Positions 49,876 to 58,499 of a stretch of 64,000 nt of DNA are shown here, piece by piece (positions within the stretch are counted from its first letter, which is position 1; every line of letters begins with the position of its first letter). The translations under genes were made by a program, and so were the position numbers. The DNA comes from Firmicutes bacterium HGW-Firmicutes-2. Its GTDB lineage: Bacteria; Bacillota; Clostridia; Lachnospirales; Vallitaleaceae. Under the pieces are notes generated by a model, which worked only from the letters and a program-made list of their open reading frames with translations, searched no databases and was not told where the DNA came from. The stretch is taken from contig PGZV01000002.1 in NCBI GenBank assembly GCA_002841495.1, forward strand, positions 63,488 to 127,487, read 5' to 3'.

Positions 49876-52800
49876 TTATTTATCCATCAATCTGTAAAGC
49901 ACCTGCGCCATTTCTGCTCTGGTGGTTGTTCCTGCCGGGATAAGCTTTCCACCCGATCCTTCGACGGTATCCGCTCCAACCAACAACGTTATGGCTTCCA
50001 TAGCCCATGGATCTATCTGTTTGGCGTCGGTGAAGTCGTCGAGCGTCTTACCTGAAACCTCTTCGGGTAACAGGTTCATGACTTTCAAGGCGTTATATAG
50101 CAGCGTGAACATCTCCTGACGGGTAATTTCTTTGTTAGGAGCATATGTATTGTTGCCTGTACCCGAACTAATCCCGAGGCGTTTTGCCGCCGCAAGATAG
50201 CTGGTATAATAAGCATCGCCTGCATCAGAAAAGTTATCTTCCGGGTTTACATCCTGAAGTATGTCAAAGGCTCTCATCATCAGAACAATAAACTCGCCTC
50301 GGGTCAGTGTTGCTTCGGGGCTATAATTGCCATTGCCCGTACCTGTTGTGATTTCTCTAGCGGCGATGAAGCGCACCGCTTCTGAAAACCACACAGTATC
50401 TGGCACATCACCAAAGGCTATCTTGTTAAAAGCCACCCCATAGTCGCTGAAATGAGTTGTGGTGAAAGTGACCGTACCCGTTGCCGTATCATAGCGCCCG
50501 TTGGGTATGGTAACAACATTGCCACTACCCTCAATGTACCAGACGACTATGCTTTCTTGATTGGAAAGCTCCTCCCCTGTCAGTGTGTAGGGCAGCGAAA
50601 CTGTGATTGGTGCAGCAGGATTACGCCACTCGGTCTGTTTTCCGTCAACAAGCAGCGTGAGCTGAATGAGAGGCCTATCCCCGATGGCAGCTTTCACCTG
50701 GTCAGGTAGACTGGTTTTATCACCCTGTCCGATGGTGATTTGAGCCTTGTTTCCATCCCCGCCCTCGACACCTGCCAGCATGTTAGAAGGAATGGTTATG
50801 CTACCCATATCAGTATGAACGGTCAGACTTCCCTGCCTTTCTACAAAAGTCAGGTCCAATACCGGTAAACCGATTGAATAGGTATCCATATTTGCAATAG
50901 TGGGAAGTGTTATAACAGTGGTATTTTCTTCAGTTATCAAATTGCTTTGAAAGCTTGCGTCGACCGAAGCCCTTCCGGTATTTGCATCGACCGAAATAGC
51001 TAATGAGGTGGTAGTGCCGTCACTGGTTTTTACATCTGCTTGGTATATCTGAGTGGGTGTGGATGAACCTCCTCCTCTACCTGTTGAAGGCCCGAGTACT
51101 ATGGGGTTAACCGTGAAGGTCTGTGAAACCGGTGTCGCCGGCAAATAATTAGCGTTGCCCGCCTGGTTTGCCGTGATGGTTGCACTTCCGGAGCTTATGA
51201 ATGTCAGAACCCCATCAGTCGTGATCATGCAGACGTCCGTTGTATCGCTCGTAAAAGTAACGTCAAGTCCAGAGGTAGAGGTAGCCGTAAGGATCGGGGT
51301 GCTTCCAAAGTTCTGCGCGCCGGGGTTATTAAAGGTTATGGTCTGAGCCGCCTTCGGCGTCACGCTATTAGAAGCAGGTGAGGCCGAACCAGTTCCCGCA
51401 GAGTTTGCCGCCGTGACCGTGAAAGTGTAGCTTTGTCCGTTTGTCAGCCCCATCACCATGATTGGGCTTGTAGCACCAATCACAGGAGCTACATCAGCCG
51501 GACTCACTGTAACTGTATAGCCATTTATTGCCGCACCACCGTTTGAAGCAGGAGCTGTAAAGCTCACCGACGCCTGTGTATCCCCCTCAGTCGCGGTAAC
51601 ATTTGTCGGTGCGCCGGGAAGTACAGGGTTAACCGTAAAGGTCCGTGAAACCGATGTCGCCGGCAAATAAGAAGCGTTGCCCGCCTGGTTTGCTGTGATG
51701 GTGGCTACTCCGGCGCTCATGAACGTCAGAACCCCATCGGGCGTAATCGTGCAGACCCCTGTTGTATCGCTCGTAAAGGTTACATTAAGTGCAGAGGAAG
51801 AGGTAGCCGATAGGGTCGGGGTGGTCCCGAAATTCTGCGCACCGGGGTTACTAAAGGTTATTGTCTGAGCCGCTTTCGGCGTCACGCTGTTAGAAGCAGG
51901 TGAGGCCAAACCTGTGCCCGCAGAACTTGTCGCTGTGACCGTGAAGGTGTAGCTTTGTCCGTTTGACAGCCCCGTTACCATGATTGGGCTAGAAGCGCCA
52001 TTCACAGGAGCTACATCAGCCGGACTCACTGTAACTGTATAGCCGGTTATCACCGCACTGCCGTTTGATGCAGGAGCAGTAAAACTCACCGACGCTTGGG
52101 TGTCACCCGCTGTCGCACTCACTGCTGTGGGTGCGTCGGGCGCTATAGGTTCTACCACAGTATACGAAGCACCCTCAGTATAACCGTTAGAAAGGCTATT
52201 TCCGACAGTGTCGGTAATGTTTGTTCCACTATTTAAATCAAGCCTTATCGTGCCATTGCCTGATATTGCATCTACGTTAACATCAATGCTCAATCCGTCG
52301 CTCGACGAAACAGAAGCAATATTGCCTACTGCCGTTTCCGTGGTTGTCAGTGAAAAATCATCGATACTAACATGATTCACGGTCTCGCTGAAGGCGACAG
52401 TGAAGACTACAAAAATGCTATAGAGCGGTGGAGTACCGCTTAGTGTGATGCCATTCATCGTAGGTGCGACGTTGTCCACTGTAGCGTTTGACGTGTCAGC
52501 TGCTGTAACGCTATTGCTCTCGTTGTCGGTTACCGTTATCGTGATATTCCTGTTCACCGCCTGTATAGCTCCCGCTGAGATGGTATAAGTAGCCGACCAT
52601 AGCCCGCCTGAGTTTGTCGCAGCCACGGCGGCTCCGCCGCCGAACTGACTGAAGTTTGCCGTTACTGACGTAATGGTATCACCGTTATTGTCACCGCCGG
52701 CTGTATTGTCCCATATCGCCGTTACGGTGTCGCCGATTTTATACGCACCGTCTGTACCGGTCGCACCACTTATAGAAATATTGCCGTCTGTCACCGTCAC

Positions 52801-52908
52801 AGGGGTAGCGTTCGCTGTCAAGGTCACCGCCGGTAGATGACCCATCACCAGCACCAGCATCAAGATTATGGACAAGCATTTTTTTTTTGATTTCTTTTTG
52901 CTATGCAT
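49876..52908 (-). CDS. SLH-domain surface protein with tandem FN3/Ig-like repeats
   Basis: About 1010 residues from ATG 52908 (GGAGGAAAAT upstream). A signal peptide (basic KKSKKK, then CLSIILMLVLVMGHLPAVTLTANA) is followed by Ig-like strands. A tandem pair of about 174-residue units follows, each with an FN3 part (APASNG..INGYTVTVSPADVAPV) and an Ig-like part (PKAAQTITFxNPGAQNFG). A beta-rich domain precedes three C-terminal SLH domains (FGDVPDTVWFSEAVRFIAA, NFSDAGDAYYTSYLAAAKRLG, FTDAKQIDPWAMEAITLLVG). SLH domains bind pyruvylated cell-wall polysaccharide, so CsaB in this window may make its anchor. The gene is visibly richer in G and C than its neighbours, suggesting transfer. Confidence 0.9.
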   Translation of the reverse strand: MHSKKKSKKKCLSIILMLVLVMGHLPAVTLTANATPVTVTDGNISISGATGTDGAYKIGDTVTAIWDNTAGGDNNGDTITSVTANFSQFGGGAAVAATNSGGLWSATYTISAGAIQAVNRNITITVTDNESNSVTAADTSNATVDNVAPTMNGITLSGTPPLYSIFVVFTVAFSETVNHVSIDDFSLTTTETAVGNIASVSSSDGLSIDVNVDAISGNGTIRLDLNSGTNITDTVGNSLSNGYTEGASYTVVEPIAPDAPTAVSATAGDTQASVSFTAPASNGSAVITGYTVTVSPADVAPVNGASSPIMVTGLSNGQSYTFTVTATSSAGTGLASPASNSVTPKAAQTITFSNPGAQNFGTTPTLSATSSSALNVTFTSDTTGVCTITPDGVLTFMSAGVATITANQAGNASYLPATSVSRTFTVNPVLPGAPTNVTATEGDTQASVSFTAPASNGGAAINGYTVTVSPADVAPVIGATSPIMVMGLTNGQSYTFTVTAANSAGTGSASPASNSVTPKAAQTITFNNPGAQNFGSTPILTATSTSGLDVTFTSDTTDVCMITTDGVLTFISSGSATITANQAGNANYLPATPVSQTFTVNPIVLGPSTGRGGGSSTPTQIYQADVKTSDGTTTSLAISVDANTGRASVDASFQSNLITEENTTVITLPTIANMDTYSIGLPVLDLTFVERQGSLTVHTDMGSITIPSNMLAGVEGGDGNKAQITIGQGDKTSLPDQVKAAIGDRPLIQLTLLVDGKQTEWRNPAAPITVSLPYTLTGEELSNQESIVVWYIEGSGNVVTIPNGRYDTATGTVTFTTTHFSDYGVAFNKIAFGDVPDTVWFSEAVRFIAAREITTGTGNGNYSPEATLTRGEFIVLMMRAFDILQDVNPEDNFSDAGDAYYTSYLAAAKRLGISSGTGNNTYAPNKEITRQEMFTLLYNALKVMNLLPEEVSGKTLDDFTDAKQIDPWAMEAITLLVGADTVEGSGGKLIPAGTTTRAEMAQVLYRLMDK
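51104..52147 (-). repeat. 522-bp tandem repeat inside the SLH protein gene
   Basis: Two diverged copies, about 51104-51625 and 51626-52147, in frame (174 codons). Both contain the GGTTAACCGT-type start, the AGCCGCCTTCGGCGTCAC-type middle and the same FN3 and Ig motifs. Confidence 0.85.
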
Positions 52909-52978
52909 ATTTTCCTCCGTTTTTATATATGTTTTAAACCGGTTCAAAATCTGTCCCTATGAACGCTATTGAAAGGTT

Positions 52979-53458
52979 TCAAGAAATTCTAGGGATATTG
53001 GTATGAATCTTTCCATCCTCATCAATGGTTAAAACGCCAAAACTGGCCGCACCATCTCTTGGTGAACTGATGCTACCCGGATTTAGAATTAAGCACTTAC
53101 CTTCATATTCTTCATGAGCCATATGGGTATGTCCATATAAAATTATATCATAATTTTCCTTCTTTGCTAAAGCTTTTAGCATATTCGTACCATGTTTGAC
53201 ATAATGATGATGCCCATGGGTAAGTAAAATCTTTTTTCCTTGTATAAACACAACTTTCTCAGTGGGGATATTAATTTCCCCCCAATCACAGTTGCCTGCC
53301 ACATAATCAATAGGTATGTCAAAAAGACTCTCAAGATCTTGAGCATCACGTACTACGTCTCCCAAATGAAAGATTCTGTCAAAACGATGGTCACCTTCCA
53401 TAAGGTCCAACACATGCTTAATTCTTTTATGGGTATCACTTATAACTAATATTCTCAT
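52979..53458 (-). CDS. YfcE/MJ0936 family metallophosphoesterase
   Basis: 159 residues, full length for the family. ILVISDTHKR (first Asp, His), HLGDVV (Asp), VAGNCDWG (Asn), LLTHGHHH (His) and ILYGHTHMA (His) give the two-metal site. It hydrolyses phosphodiesters or monoesters; physiological substrate unknown. Its ATG overlaps the stop of rdgB, so it is the second gene of an rdgB-yfcE pair, as in many Firmicutes. Confidence 0.9.
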   Translation of the reverse strand: MRILVISDTHKRIKHVLDLMEGDHRFDRIFHLGDVVRDAQDLESLFDIPIDYVAGNCDWGEINIPTEKVVFIQGKKILLTHGHHHYVKHGTNMLKALAKKENYDIILYGHTHMAHEEYEGKCLILNPGSISSPRDGAASFGVLTIDEDGKIHTNIPRIS

Positions 53459-54063
53459 GGTTGTACCTCGAAATAAGACTTAAGAGCATCCTTCATGCGT
53501 CTTAAAGCTTGCCCCCTATGACTGATGGCATTTTTACGTTCGGCGCTCATTTCGGCTGTTGTACACCCTTCCTCAGGTACATAAAAAATAGGGTCATACC
53601 CAAACCCACCTATGCCCTTGGCCTCATCCGCAATATAGCCTTCAATAGTCCCTCTTACATGTCTAACCTCACCGCTTGGAAAAGCTGCTGCAATCACACA
53701 TACAAAGCGTGCGGAGCGTTCTTTATCCTTGGCGTTTTTTAATTGCTCCAAGATCATCTGATTCTTAACTGCATATGAGGTTGTCTCACCACCAAATCTG
53801 GCCGAATAGATACCCGGTTCACCATGCATATAATCCACTTCAAGCCCTGAATCATCCGCCAAAACGATATCACCTGTTTGAGCTGCTATTTCCTTCGCTT
53901 TTTTAATAGCATTCTCTTCAAATGTTAAACCATCCTCAACCACATCAATATCAATGCCGGCTTCTTCCATGGAAACCACTCTGTAGGGCAAATCCGACAG
54001 AATCTCTTTGATTTCAATCATCTTGTGTTGGTTTTTTGTCGCAAAAATAATCTGTTTTTCCAT
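53455..54063 (-). CDS. rdgB: XTP/dITP pyrophosphatase (RdgB/HAM1)
   Basis: 202 residues. IIFATKNQHKMIEIKEIL is the N-terminal substrate loop, LADDSGLEVDYMHGEPGIYSARF the metal and base site, and IGGFGYDPIFYVPEEG the conserved middle. The enzyme removes non-canonical purine triphosphates (ITP, dITP, XTP) to prevent misincorporation. It is followed by the metallophosphoesterase gene and preceded by a family A repeat. Confidence 0.94.
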   Translation of the reverse strand: MEKQIIFATKNQHKMIEIKEILSDLPYRVVSMEEAGIDIDVVEDGLTFEENAIKKAKEIAAQTGDIVLADDSGLEVDYMHGEPGIYSARFGGETTSYAVKNQMILEQLKNAKDKERSARFVCVIAAAFPSGEVRHVRGTIEGYIADEAKGIGGFGYDPIFYVPEEGCTTAEMSAERKNAISHRGQALRRMKDALKSYFEVQP

Positions 54064-54093
54064 CCTGTTCTCCTTAAATTCAATCTACTTATT

Positions 54094-54212
54094 GGTTAAG
54101 GTGTCAAAACTATATAGTTGAACTTTCGCATACAATATATAGTTTTGAATGTATCAACTTAATCTATATATTGTATGTGAATCTAGTGAAACTTAGTTTT
54201 GACCCTTTAACC
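54094..54212. repeat. Palindromic MITE-like repeat, family A copy 3 (long form, 119 bp)
   Basis: The left end GGTTAAGGTGTCAAAACTA and the inverse of GGTTAAAGGGTCAAAACTA at the right are terminal inverted repeats. Inner arms contain ATACAATATATAG and CTATATATTGTAT. It lies between the rdgB start and the crh terminator. Confidence 0.82.
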
Positions 54213-54225
54213 CTTATTAGAAATA

Positions 54226-54270
54226 GAAAACCCCTCACCTATCGTATATTCTACAAATGGGTGACGGGTT
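54226..54270 (-). terminator. Terminator of the murB-rapZ-yvcK-whiA-crh operon
   Basis: On the minus strand AACCCGTCACC pairs with GGTGAGGGGTT, followed by TTC. Confidence 0.6.
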
Positions 54271-54281
54271 ATAATTGTTGT

Positions 54282-54539
54282 TTACTCGACTGTCGTAAGG
54301 TAAGTCTCCAATTTTTCAATGGACTCTTCCTCATCCGGTCCTTCTGCGGTTAGAAGAATACTTTCACCCTCAAGAATGCCAAGTGACATCATACCCATAA
54401 TACTTTTGGCATTCACTTTTTTATTCTGCATAGATACGTAAATGCTGCTTTGAAATTGGCTAGCCACTTGTACAAACAAAGCAACTGGTCTTGCCTCAAG
54501 CCCTGATGCTATTTTAACCATTACTTTTTTCTCAATCAT
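54282..54539 (-). CDS. crh: Crh-like HPr paralogue with Glu at the His15 position
   Basis: 85 residues, HPr fold. The HPr motif GLHARPA is GLEARPV here: the phosphorylatable His15 is replaced by Glu. Ser46 is kept (NAKSIMGMMSLG), with the usual surrounding helix. HPr lacking His15 cannot carry sugar phosphate in the PTS but can be phosphorylated on Ser46. Bacillus Crh has Gln at 15 and acts with CcpA in catabolite repression. It lies next to whiA, as crh does in Bacillus. So Crh-like is the best call; the Glu is unusual to my knowledge. Confidence 0.85.
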   Translation of the reverse strand: MIEKKVMVKIASGLEARPVALFVQVASQFQSSIYVSMQNKKVNAKSIMGMMSLGILEGESILLTAEGPDEEESIEKLETYLTTVE

Positions 54540-55488
54540 GAAATTCCTCCCTTGTGCTCTTTAGCTTTTCAGCAATTTGACTTATTTTTCTTAATCGGTG
54601 ATTCACACCTGATTTGCCTACTACCGGATCTAATAATTGACCTAGTTCCGTAAGACTGGCATCTGAATTCTCAATCCTAAGCCTTGCAATGGATTCCAGA
54701 TTCTCTGGTAATGCCCCAAGACCAATTGTTTGATCAATATAACCAATATCCTGTAGCTGTTTTACAGCGGCAGACACTGTCTTATTGATATTTGCCGTCT
54801 CACAGTTAACAATGCGGTTGACATTATTGCGCATTTCTTTTAAAATTCTAAGGTTTTCTAACTCCATCAATGCCACATGGGCTTCCATGATATTCAGTAA
54901 ATCCACAATCTGATTGCCTTCTTTTAAGTATAACACATAATACTTCTTTCTTAAGACGATCTTTGCATCCATTTCAAAAGTGTTCACCAAACGCATGAGC
55001 TCTATCGTGTGCTTTTCTTCTTGATTGACAAACTCTAGGTGATAGGTTTTTTCCGGATCGCTAATGGACCCACTTGCTAAAAAAGCACCTCTAATGTAAG
55101 CGCGTTTACAGCATGCCGTTTGTACAATCAAGGGGCTAATATGTCGATCCACCTTGCAGTTAACAAGCAACTTCGTCACTTTCAAAATGGTAAGTGCCTC
55201 TTCACTGTCCATAACATAGATATGATAGATCCTATGCTTCTTCAGATAAATATTTTTCTTGATGGATATCTCAACTTTTATATTAAATGTTTTCTTTAAT
55301 AAAGTAAAGCATTTTCTTGCTACAGCCGCATTTTCAGTTTGTATTTTAAGGCTTAAAACTTCACCTTTTTCATTCTCTTTGATTTTACCGCATACATTGA
55401 TGATGGCTGCAATTTCTGCAATCCTACAATGCCTAGCCTCGCCGATATGTCTGGCCAGTTCGTCTTTAACTTTTGATGAAAATGACAT
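54532..55488 (-). CDS. whiA: WhiA family DNA-binding regulator
   Basis: 318 residues. The N-terminal half is LAGLIDADG-like (CGKIKENEKG to AFLASGSISDPEKTYHLEF), without catalytic residues, and the C-terminal HTH is QLGQLLDPVVGKSGVNHRLRKISQIAE (about residues 278-305). WhiA binds DNA and affects cell division or sporulation genes in Firmicutes and actinobacteria. It overlaps crh by 8 nt and lies about 20 nt after yvcK. GAGGTGAAGG precedes the ATG. Confidence 0.94.
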   Translation of the reverse strand: MSFSSKVKDELARHIGEARHCRIAEIAAIINVCGKIKENEKGEVLSLKIQTENAAVARKCFTLLKKTFNIKVEISIKKNIYLKKHRIYHIYVMDSEEALTILKVTKLLVNCKVDRHISPLIVQTACCKRAYIRGAFLASGSISDPEKTYHLEFVNQEEKHTIELMRLVNTFEMDAKIVLRKKYYVLYLKEGNQIVDLLNIMEAHVALMELENLRILKEMRNNVNRIVNCETANINKTVSAAVKQLQDIGYIDQTIGLGALPENLESIARLRIENSDASLTELGQLLDPVVGKSGVNHRLRKISQIAEKLKSTREEFHD

Positions 55489-55508
55489 ACCTTCACCTCT
55501 TTTATATT

Positions 55509-56459
55509 TTATGACGATTCCATCGACATAATGGTTTTTGCAAGCAGTCCTGAGTCGTGTCGTACATAGCCTGTTTTTTCATTAAGTGCAATCATGGGTA
55601 CTGCAATCACACGAGTATCCTCAATCAGAGGCAATACCAACTCCGCACCGTCTTGATTATAGTGCTCGATGACCATAGCTTCCGGCCAACCATCATTGGC
55701 TATGATTTTATCAATCATACCAACACCAATATACTGTTCTATGACATTAACATGCTCAAGAAGGGTAAAGCCTTCTGTTTCACCGGGTTGTGTCATAATG
55801 TTGCCAACATAGACAATTTTACCTTTTGCATCTTTTAATGCTTCACAAACCCCTTCCACCAACAAATTAGGAATAATCGATGTGTAGAGACTCCCCGGTC
55901 CAAGAACAATAATATCCGCCATTTCAATCTTTTCCAAAACATTCTTATATACTTTGGGTTTACTTGGCATAAGCATCATTTCTTTGATGTATTTCTTATG
56001 ACTTTTATTAGCAGATACAATCTCACATTCACCGATAATCTCACTACCATCGTCATAAATGGCTTTAAGCTGAACATCTTCTGTTGTTACGGGCAAGACC
56101 TGTCCTCTTACACGGAGGACTTCATGGGCTTTTTCAATGGCAGCTCCAAAGTTACCATACAGATCCGTAAGACCTACAATCAATAGATTCCCTAGATTAT
56201 ATCCCTTGAGTGAACCTTCCAAAAAGCGATGGGCAAACAACGCCTCCAGCATAGGCTCTGCTTCAGCGAGTGCCAACAAGCAGTTACGTATATCTCCAGG
56301 TGGTAATATTTTCATTTCTTTTCTAAGATCACCGGAGTGACCGCCATTATCCGATACTGTTACGATAGCTGTCAGATCTTGTGTATAGATCTTTAAGCCT
56401 CTAAGCATGGTGGATAGTCCGGTACCGCCACCAATGCATACTATTTTTTTATTTTCCAT
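55509..56459 (-). CDS. yvcK: YvcK/GlmR family protein
   Basis: 316 residues. VCIGGGTGLSTMLRGLKIYT (nucleotide-sugar loop) and VTVSDNGGHSG (usually DDGGSSG) begin the CofD-like fold; ILGPGSLYTSIIPNLLV is the conserved middle. In Bacillus it binds UDP-GlcNAc and stimulates GlmS, coordinating cell-wall precursors with carbon supply. It is in the murB-rapZ-yvcK-whiA-crh run. glmS itself is at the right edge of this window. Confidence 0.94.
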   Translation of the reverse strand: MENKKIVCIGGGTGLSTMLRGLKIYTQDLTAIVTVSDNGGHSGDLRKEMKILPPGDIRNCLLALAEAEPMLEALFAHRFLEGSLKGYNLGNLLIVGLTDLYGNFGAAIEKAHEVLRVRGQVLPVTTEDVQLKAIYDDGSEIIGECEIVSANKSHKKYIKEMMLMPSKPKVYKNVLEKIEMADIIVLGPGSLYTSIIPNLLVEGVCEALKDAKGKIVYVGNIMTQPGETEGFTLLEHVNVIEQYIGVGMIDKIIANDGWPEAMVIEHYNQDGAELVLPLIEDTRVIAVPMIALNEKTGYVRHDSGLLAKTIMSMESS

Positions 56460-56470
56460 AGGTCTACCTA

Positions 56471-57343
56471 CTACTTCCCTCTAAGGGCATCCTTTTCAAT
56501 ATCTCGATGGTGACAGTGTACGCTATAGTTATAGGTTTCTAGTCTTTTGGCTAAGGCATCGGTCAAGGTGACAGACCTATGTTTACCTCCTGTGCATCCA
56601 ATACTGATGACCAATTGGTTTTTCCCTTCTTTAATATAATTAGGTATAAGAAAGGCCAACATGTCATCCAGTTTTTCTATAAACTTGGTCGATACATCCC
56701 ACTGCATCACGTAATCCTGAACCACTTTGTCTTTTCCCGTAAAACCTCTAAGTTCGGATTTATAATAGGGATTCGGTATAAAACGTACATCAAAAACCAA
56801 ATCTGAATCTGATGGTATCCCGTGTTTGAATCCAAATGAGAGTACTGTAATAATTAGATTCTTATAACTTTGCTCCTCATTTAAGGCTTTATGAAGCTCT
56901 AACTTGAGTTCTCTGGTTAAAAGGTTGGTTGTATCAATAATAAACTTTGCCTGCCTTTTTACAGGTTCAAGAAGACTGCGTTCTTCTAATATGGCATCTT
57001 CAATTCGGCCATCTTCCACTAATGGATGCTTTCTTCTGGTTTCCTTGAATCTTTTAATCAATATGTCATTACTTGATTCCAGAAAAATGATATCCATGGT
57101 GATGCCTTGGTTGTTCAACTGAGCCAATTCACTAAAAAGAATCTCAAAATGCATACCACTACGAACGTCCACACCTAGCGCTATTTTTTTGAGTCCTGAA
57201 TCCGGACTAAAACAAACATCTGCAAATTTGCCAATCAAGGCAGGTGGTAGATTATCGACACAAAAATACCCCGCGTCTTCTAAAAATTTTAGGGTTGTAC
57301 TTTTTCCGGCTCCGGACATACCTGTCACAATTACAAATTGCAT
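56471..57343 (-). CDS. rapZ: RapZ/YvcJ family P-loop protein
   Basis: 290 residues from ATG 57343 (AAAGGAGG upstream, 7 nt). Walker A is GMSGAGKSTTLKFLEDAGYFCVDNLP (about residues 8-33), GVDVRSGMHF the Walker-B-like part, and VISIGCTGGKHRSVTLTDALAKRL the C-terminal domain. E. coli RapZ regulates glmS mRNA through GlmY/GlmZ small RNAs; the Firmicute YvcJ role (competence, GTP/ATP hydrolysis) is less clear. It is in the run after murB. Confidence 0.94.
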   Translation of the reverse strand: MQFVIVTGMSGAGKSTTLKFLEDAGYFCVDNLPPALIGKFADVCFSPDSGLKKIALGVDVRSGMHFEILFSELAQLNNQGITMDIIFLESSNDILIKRFKETRRKHPLVEDGRIEDAILEERSLLEPVKRQAKFIIDTTNLLTRELKLELHKALNEEQSYKNLIITVLSFGFKHGIPSDSDLVFDVRFIPNPYYKSELRGFTGKDKVVQDYVMQWDVSTKFIEKLDDMLAFLIPNYIKEGKNQLVISIGCTGGKHRSVTLTDALAKRLETYNYSVHCHHRDIEKDALRGK

Positions 57344-57367
57344 ATTGATGCCTCCTTTCAATAACGA

Positions 57368-58279
57368 CTAAAATTCACCTATGATTCTAACTTCCGGCTC
57401 TAAGTCCACATCAAACTTGGATTTGACCTCAAGTTGAATATGATCAATGAGTTCTAACACTTCCTTACAAGTTGCCTGACCTTCGTTCACAACAAAGCCA
57501 CAATGTTTTAAAGAGACTCTGGCATCACCTACATGATAACCGGATAGGCCAGCATCCATAATCAACTTACCCGCATAATAACCTTCCGGTCTTTTGAAAG
57601 TGCTACCTGCGCTTGGTAATTCAATAGGCTGTTTATCTTTTCTTCTCTGTCCAAAATCCTGCATAAGGGCCTTAATTACTTTCTTATCCCCTTCTTCAAG
57701 AACTAAAGTTGCAGACAATACAATGTCCTCATGAATCTGAAGACTACTGTGTCGATAGCCCAAATCAAGTGCTTCTTTGGTCAGCGTTTTGTATGCACCT
57801 TTTCTTGTAAGGGTTTCTGCTTCTACAATAACATCTTTGATTTCTCCGCCATAAGCACCTGCATTCATGTAAACAGCACCGCCAAGGGTTCCGGGTATAC
57901 CGGATGCAAATTCAAACCCCCTAAGACCTGCTCTATAAATATGCTTAGAAAGACTCGATAGCAAAATACCACCTTGGGCATATACACGATTGCCTTCAAT
58001 CTTATACCCGCTCATAGTCTTACAAATCTGAATAATAACCCCTCTATAACCTAAGTCACTCACTAGGAGATTGCTGCCGTTACCCATTATATAATAGGGT
58101 ATACCAACTTCTATACACCGCTTAATCATGTCTTCTATATGTTTTATGGTTTTGGGCACAAACAACAAATCCGCCGGACCACCAATCTTAAAGGAAGTAT
58201 GGCGACTCATAGGCTCATTGTAATAAAGCCCTGCACCATCAAACTTTTTTTTATCAATATGTTCCTGTAACTTAATCAT
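57368..58279 (-). CDS. murB: UDP-N-acetylmuramate dehydrogenase
   Basis: 303 residues. FAD-binding motifs are HTSFKIGGPAD and GNGSNLLVSDLGYRG, with FASGIPGTLGGAVYMNAGAYGGEI; the active-site Ser and Glu are in ELPSAGSTFKRPEG and near the C-terminal DLEPEVRIIG. It reduces UDP-GlcNAc-enolpyruvate to UDP-MurNAc with NADPH. First gene of the murB-rapZ-yvcK-whiA-crh run (24 nt to rapZ). Confidence 0.95.
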   Translation of the reverse strand: MIKLQEHIDKKKFDGAGLYYNEPMSRHTSFKIGGPADLLFVPKTIKHIEDMIKRCIEVGIPYYIMGNGSNLLVSDLGYRGVIIQICKTMSGYKIEGNRVYAQGGILLSSLSKHIYRAGLRGFEFASGIPGTLGGAVYMNAGAYGGEIKDVIVEAETLTRKGAYKTLTKEALDLGYRHSSLQIHEDIVLSATLVLEEGDKKVIKALMQDFGQRRKDKQPIELPSAGSTFKRPEGYYAGKLIMDAGLSGYHVGDARVSLKHCGFVVNEGQATCKEVLELIDHIQLEVKSKFDVDLEPEVRIIGEF

Positions 58280-58426
58280 AAAACACCTCAGTCGTTTCTA
58301 TGTTACCACTTTTATCAAAATCATTATAACATGACCCTTCAAGTTACGAAAGAAGAAGAAAAAAGAAGACTGGCTTCGTCACTTTATATTCCTTAGAAAG
58401 TCATATTTTTTTATATAGAACAAACC

Positions 58427-58466
58427 ACCCTTCCAATAGCTTCAGCTAGAGAAAGGGCGGGTTGAA
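58427..58466 (-). terminator. Terminator of the parvulin gene
   Basis: On the minus strand AACCCGCCCTT pairs with AAGGGTGGTT (one internal mismatch) and a weak tail follows. Confidence 0.6.
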
Positions 58467-58499
58467 GGTTGATCTATACAACTTTAATTCTTACAATAG

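Noticed and set aside
50452-50709. Plus-strand ORFs inside the SLH gene
   Set aside because: Shadow frames caused by the G/C-rich codon pattern of the SLH gene; no initiation signal.
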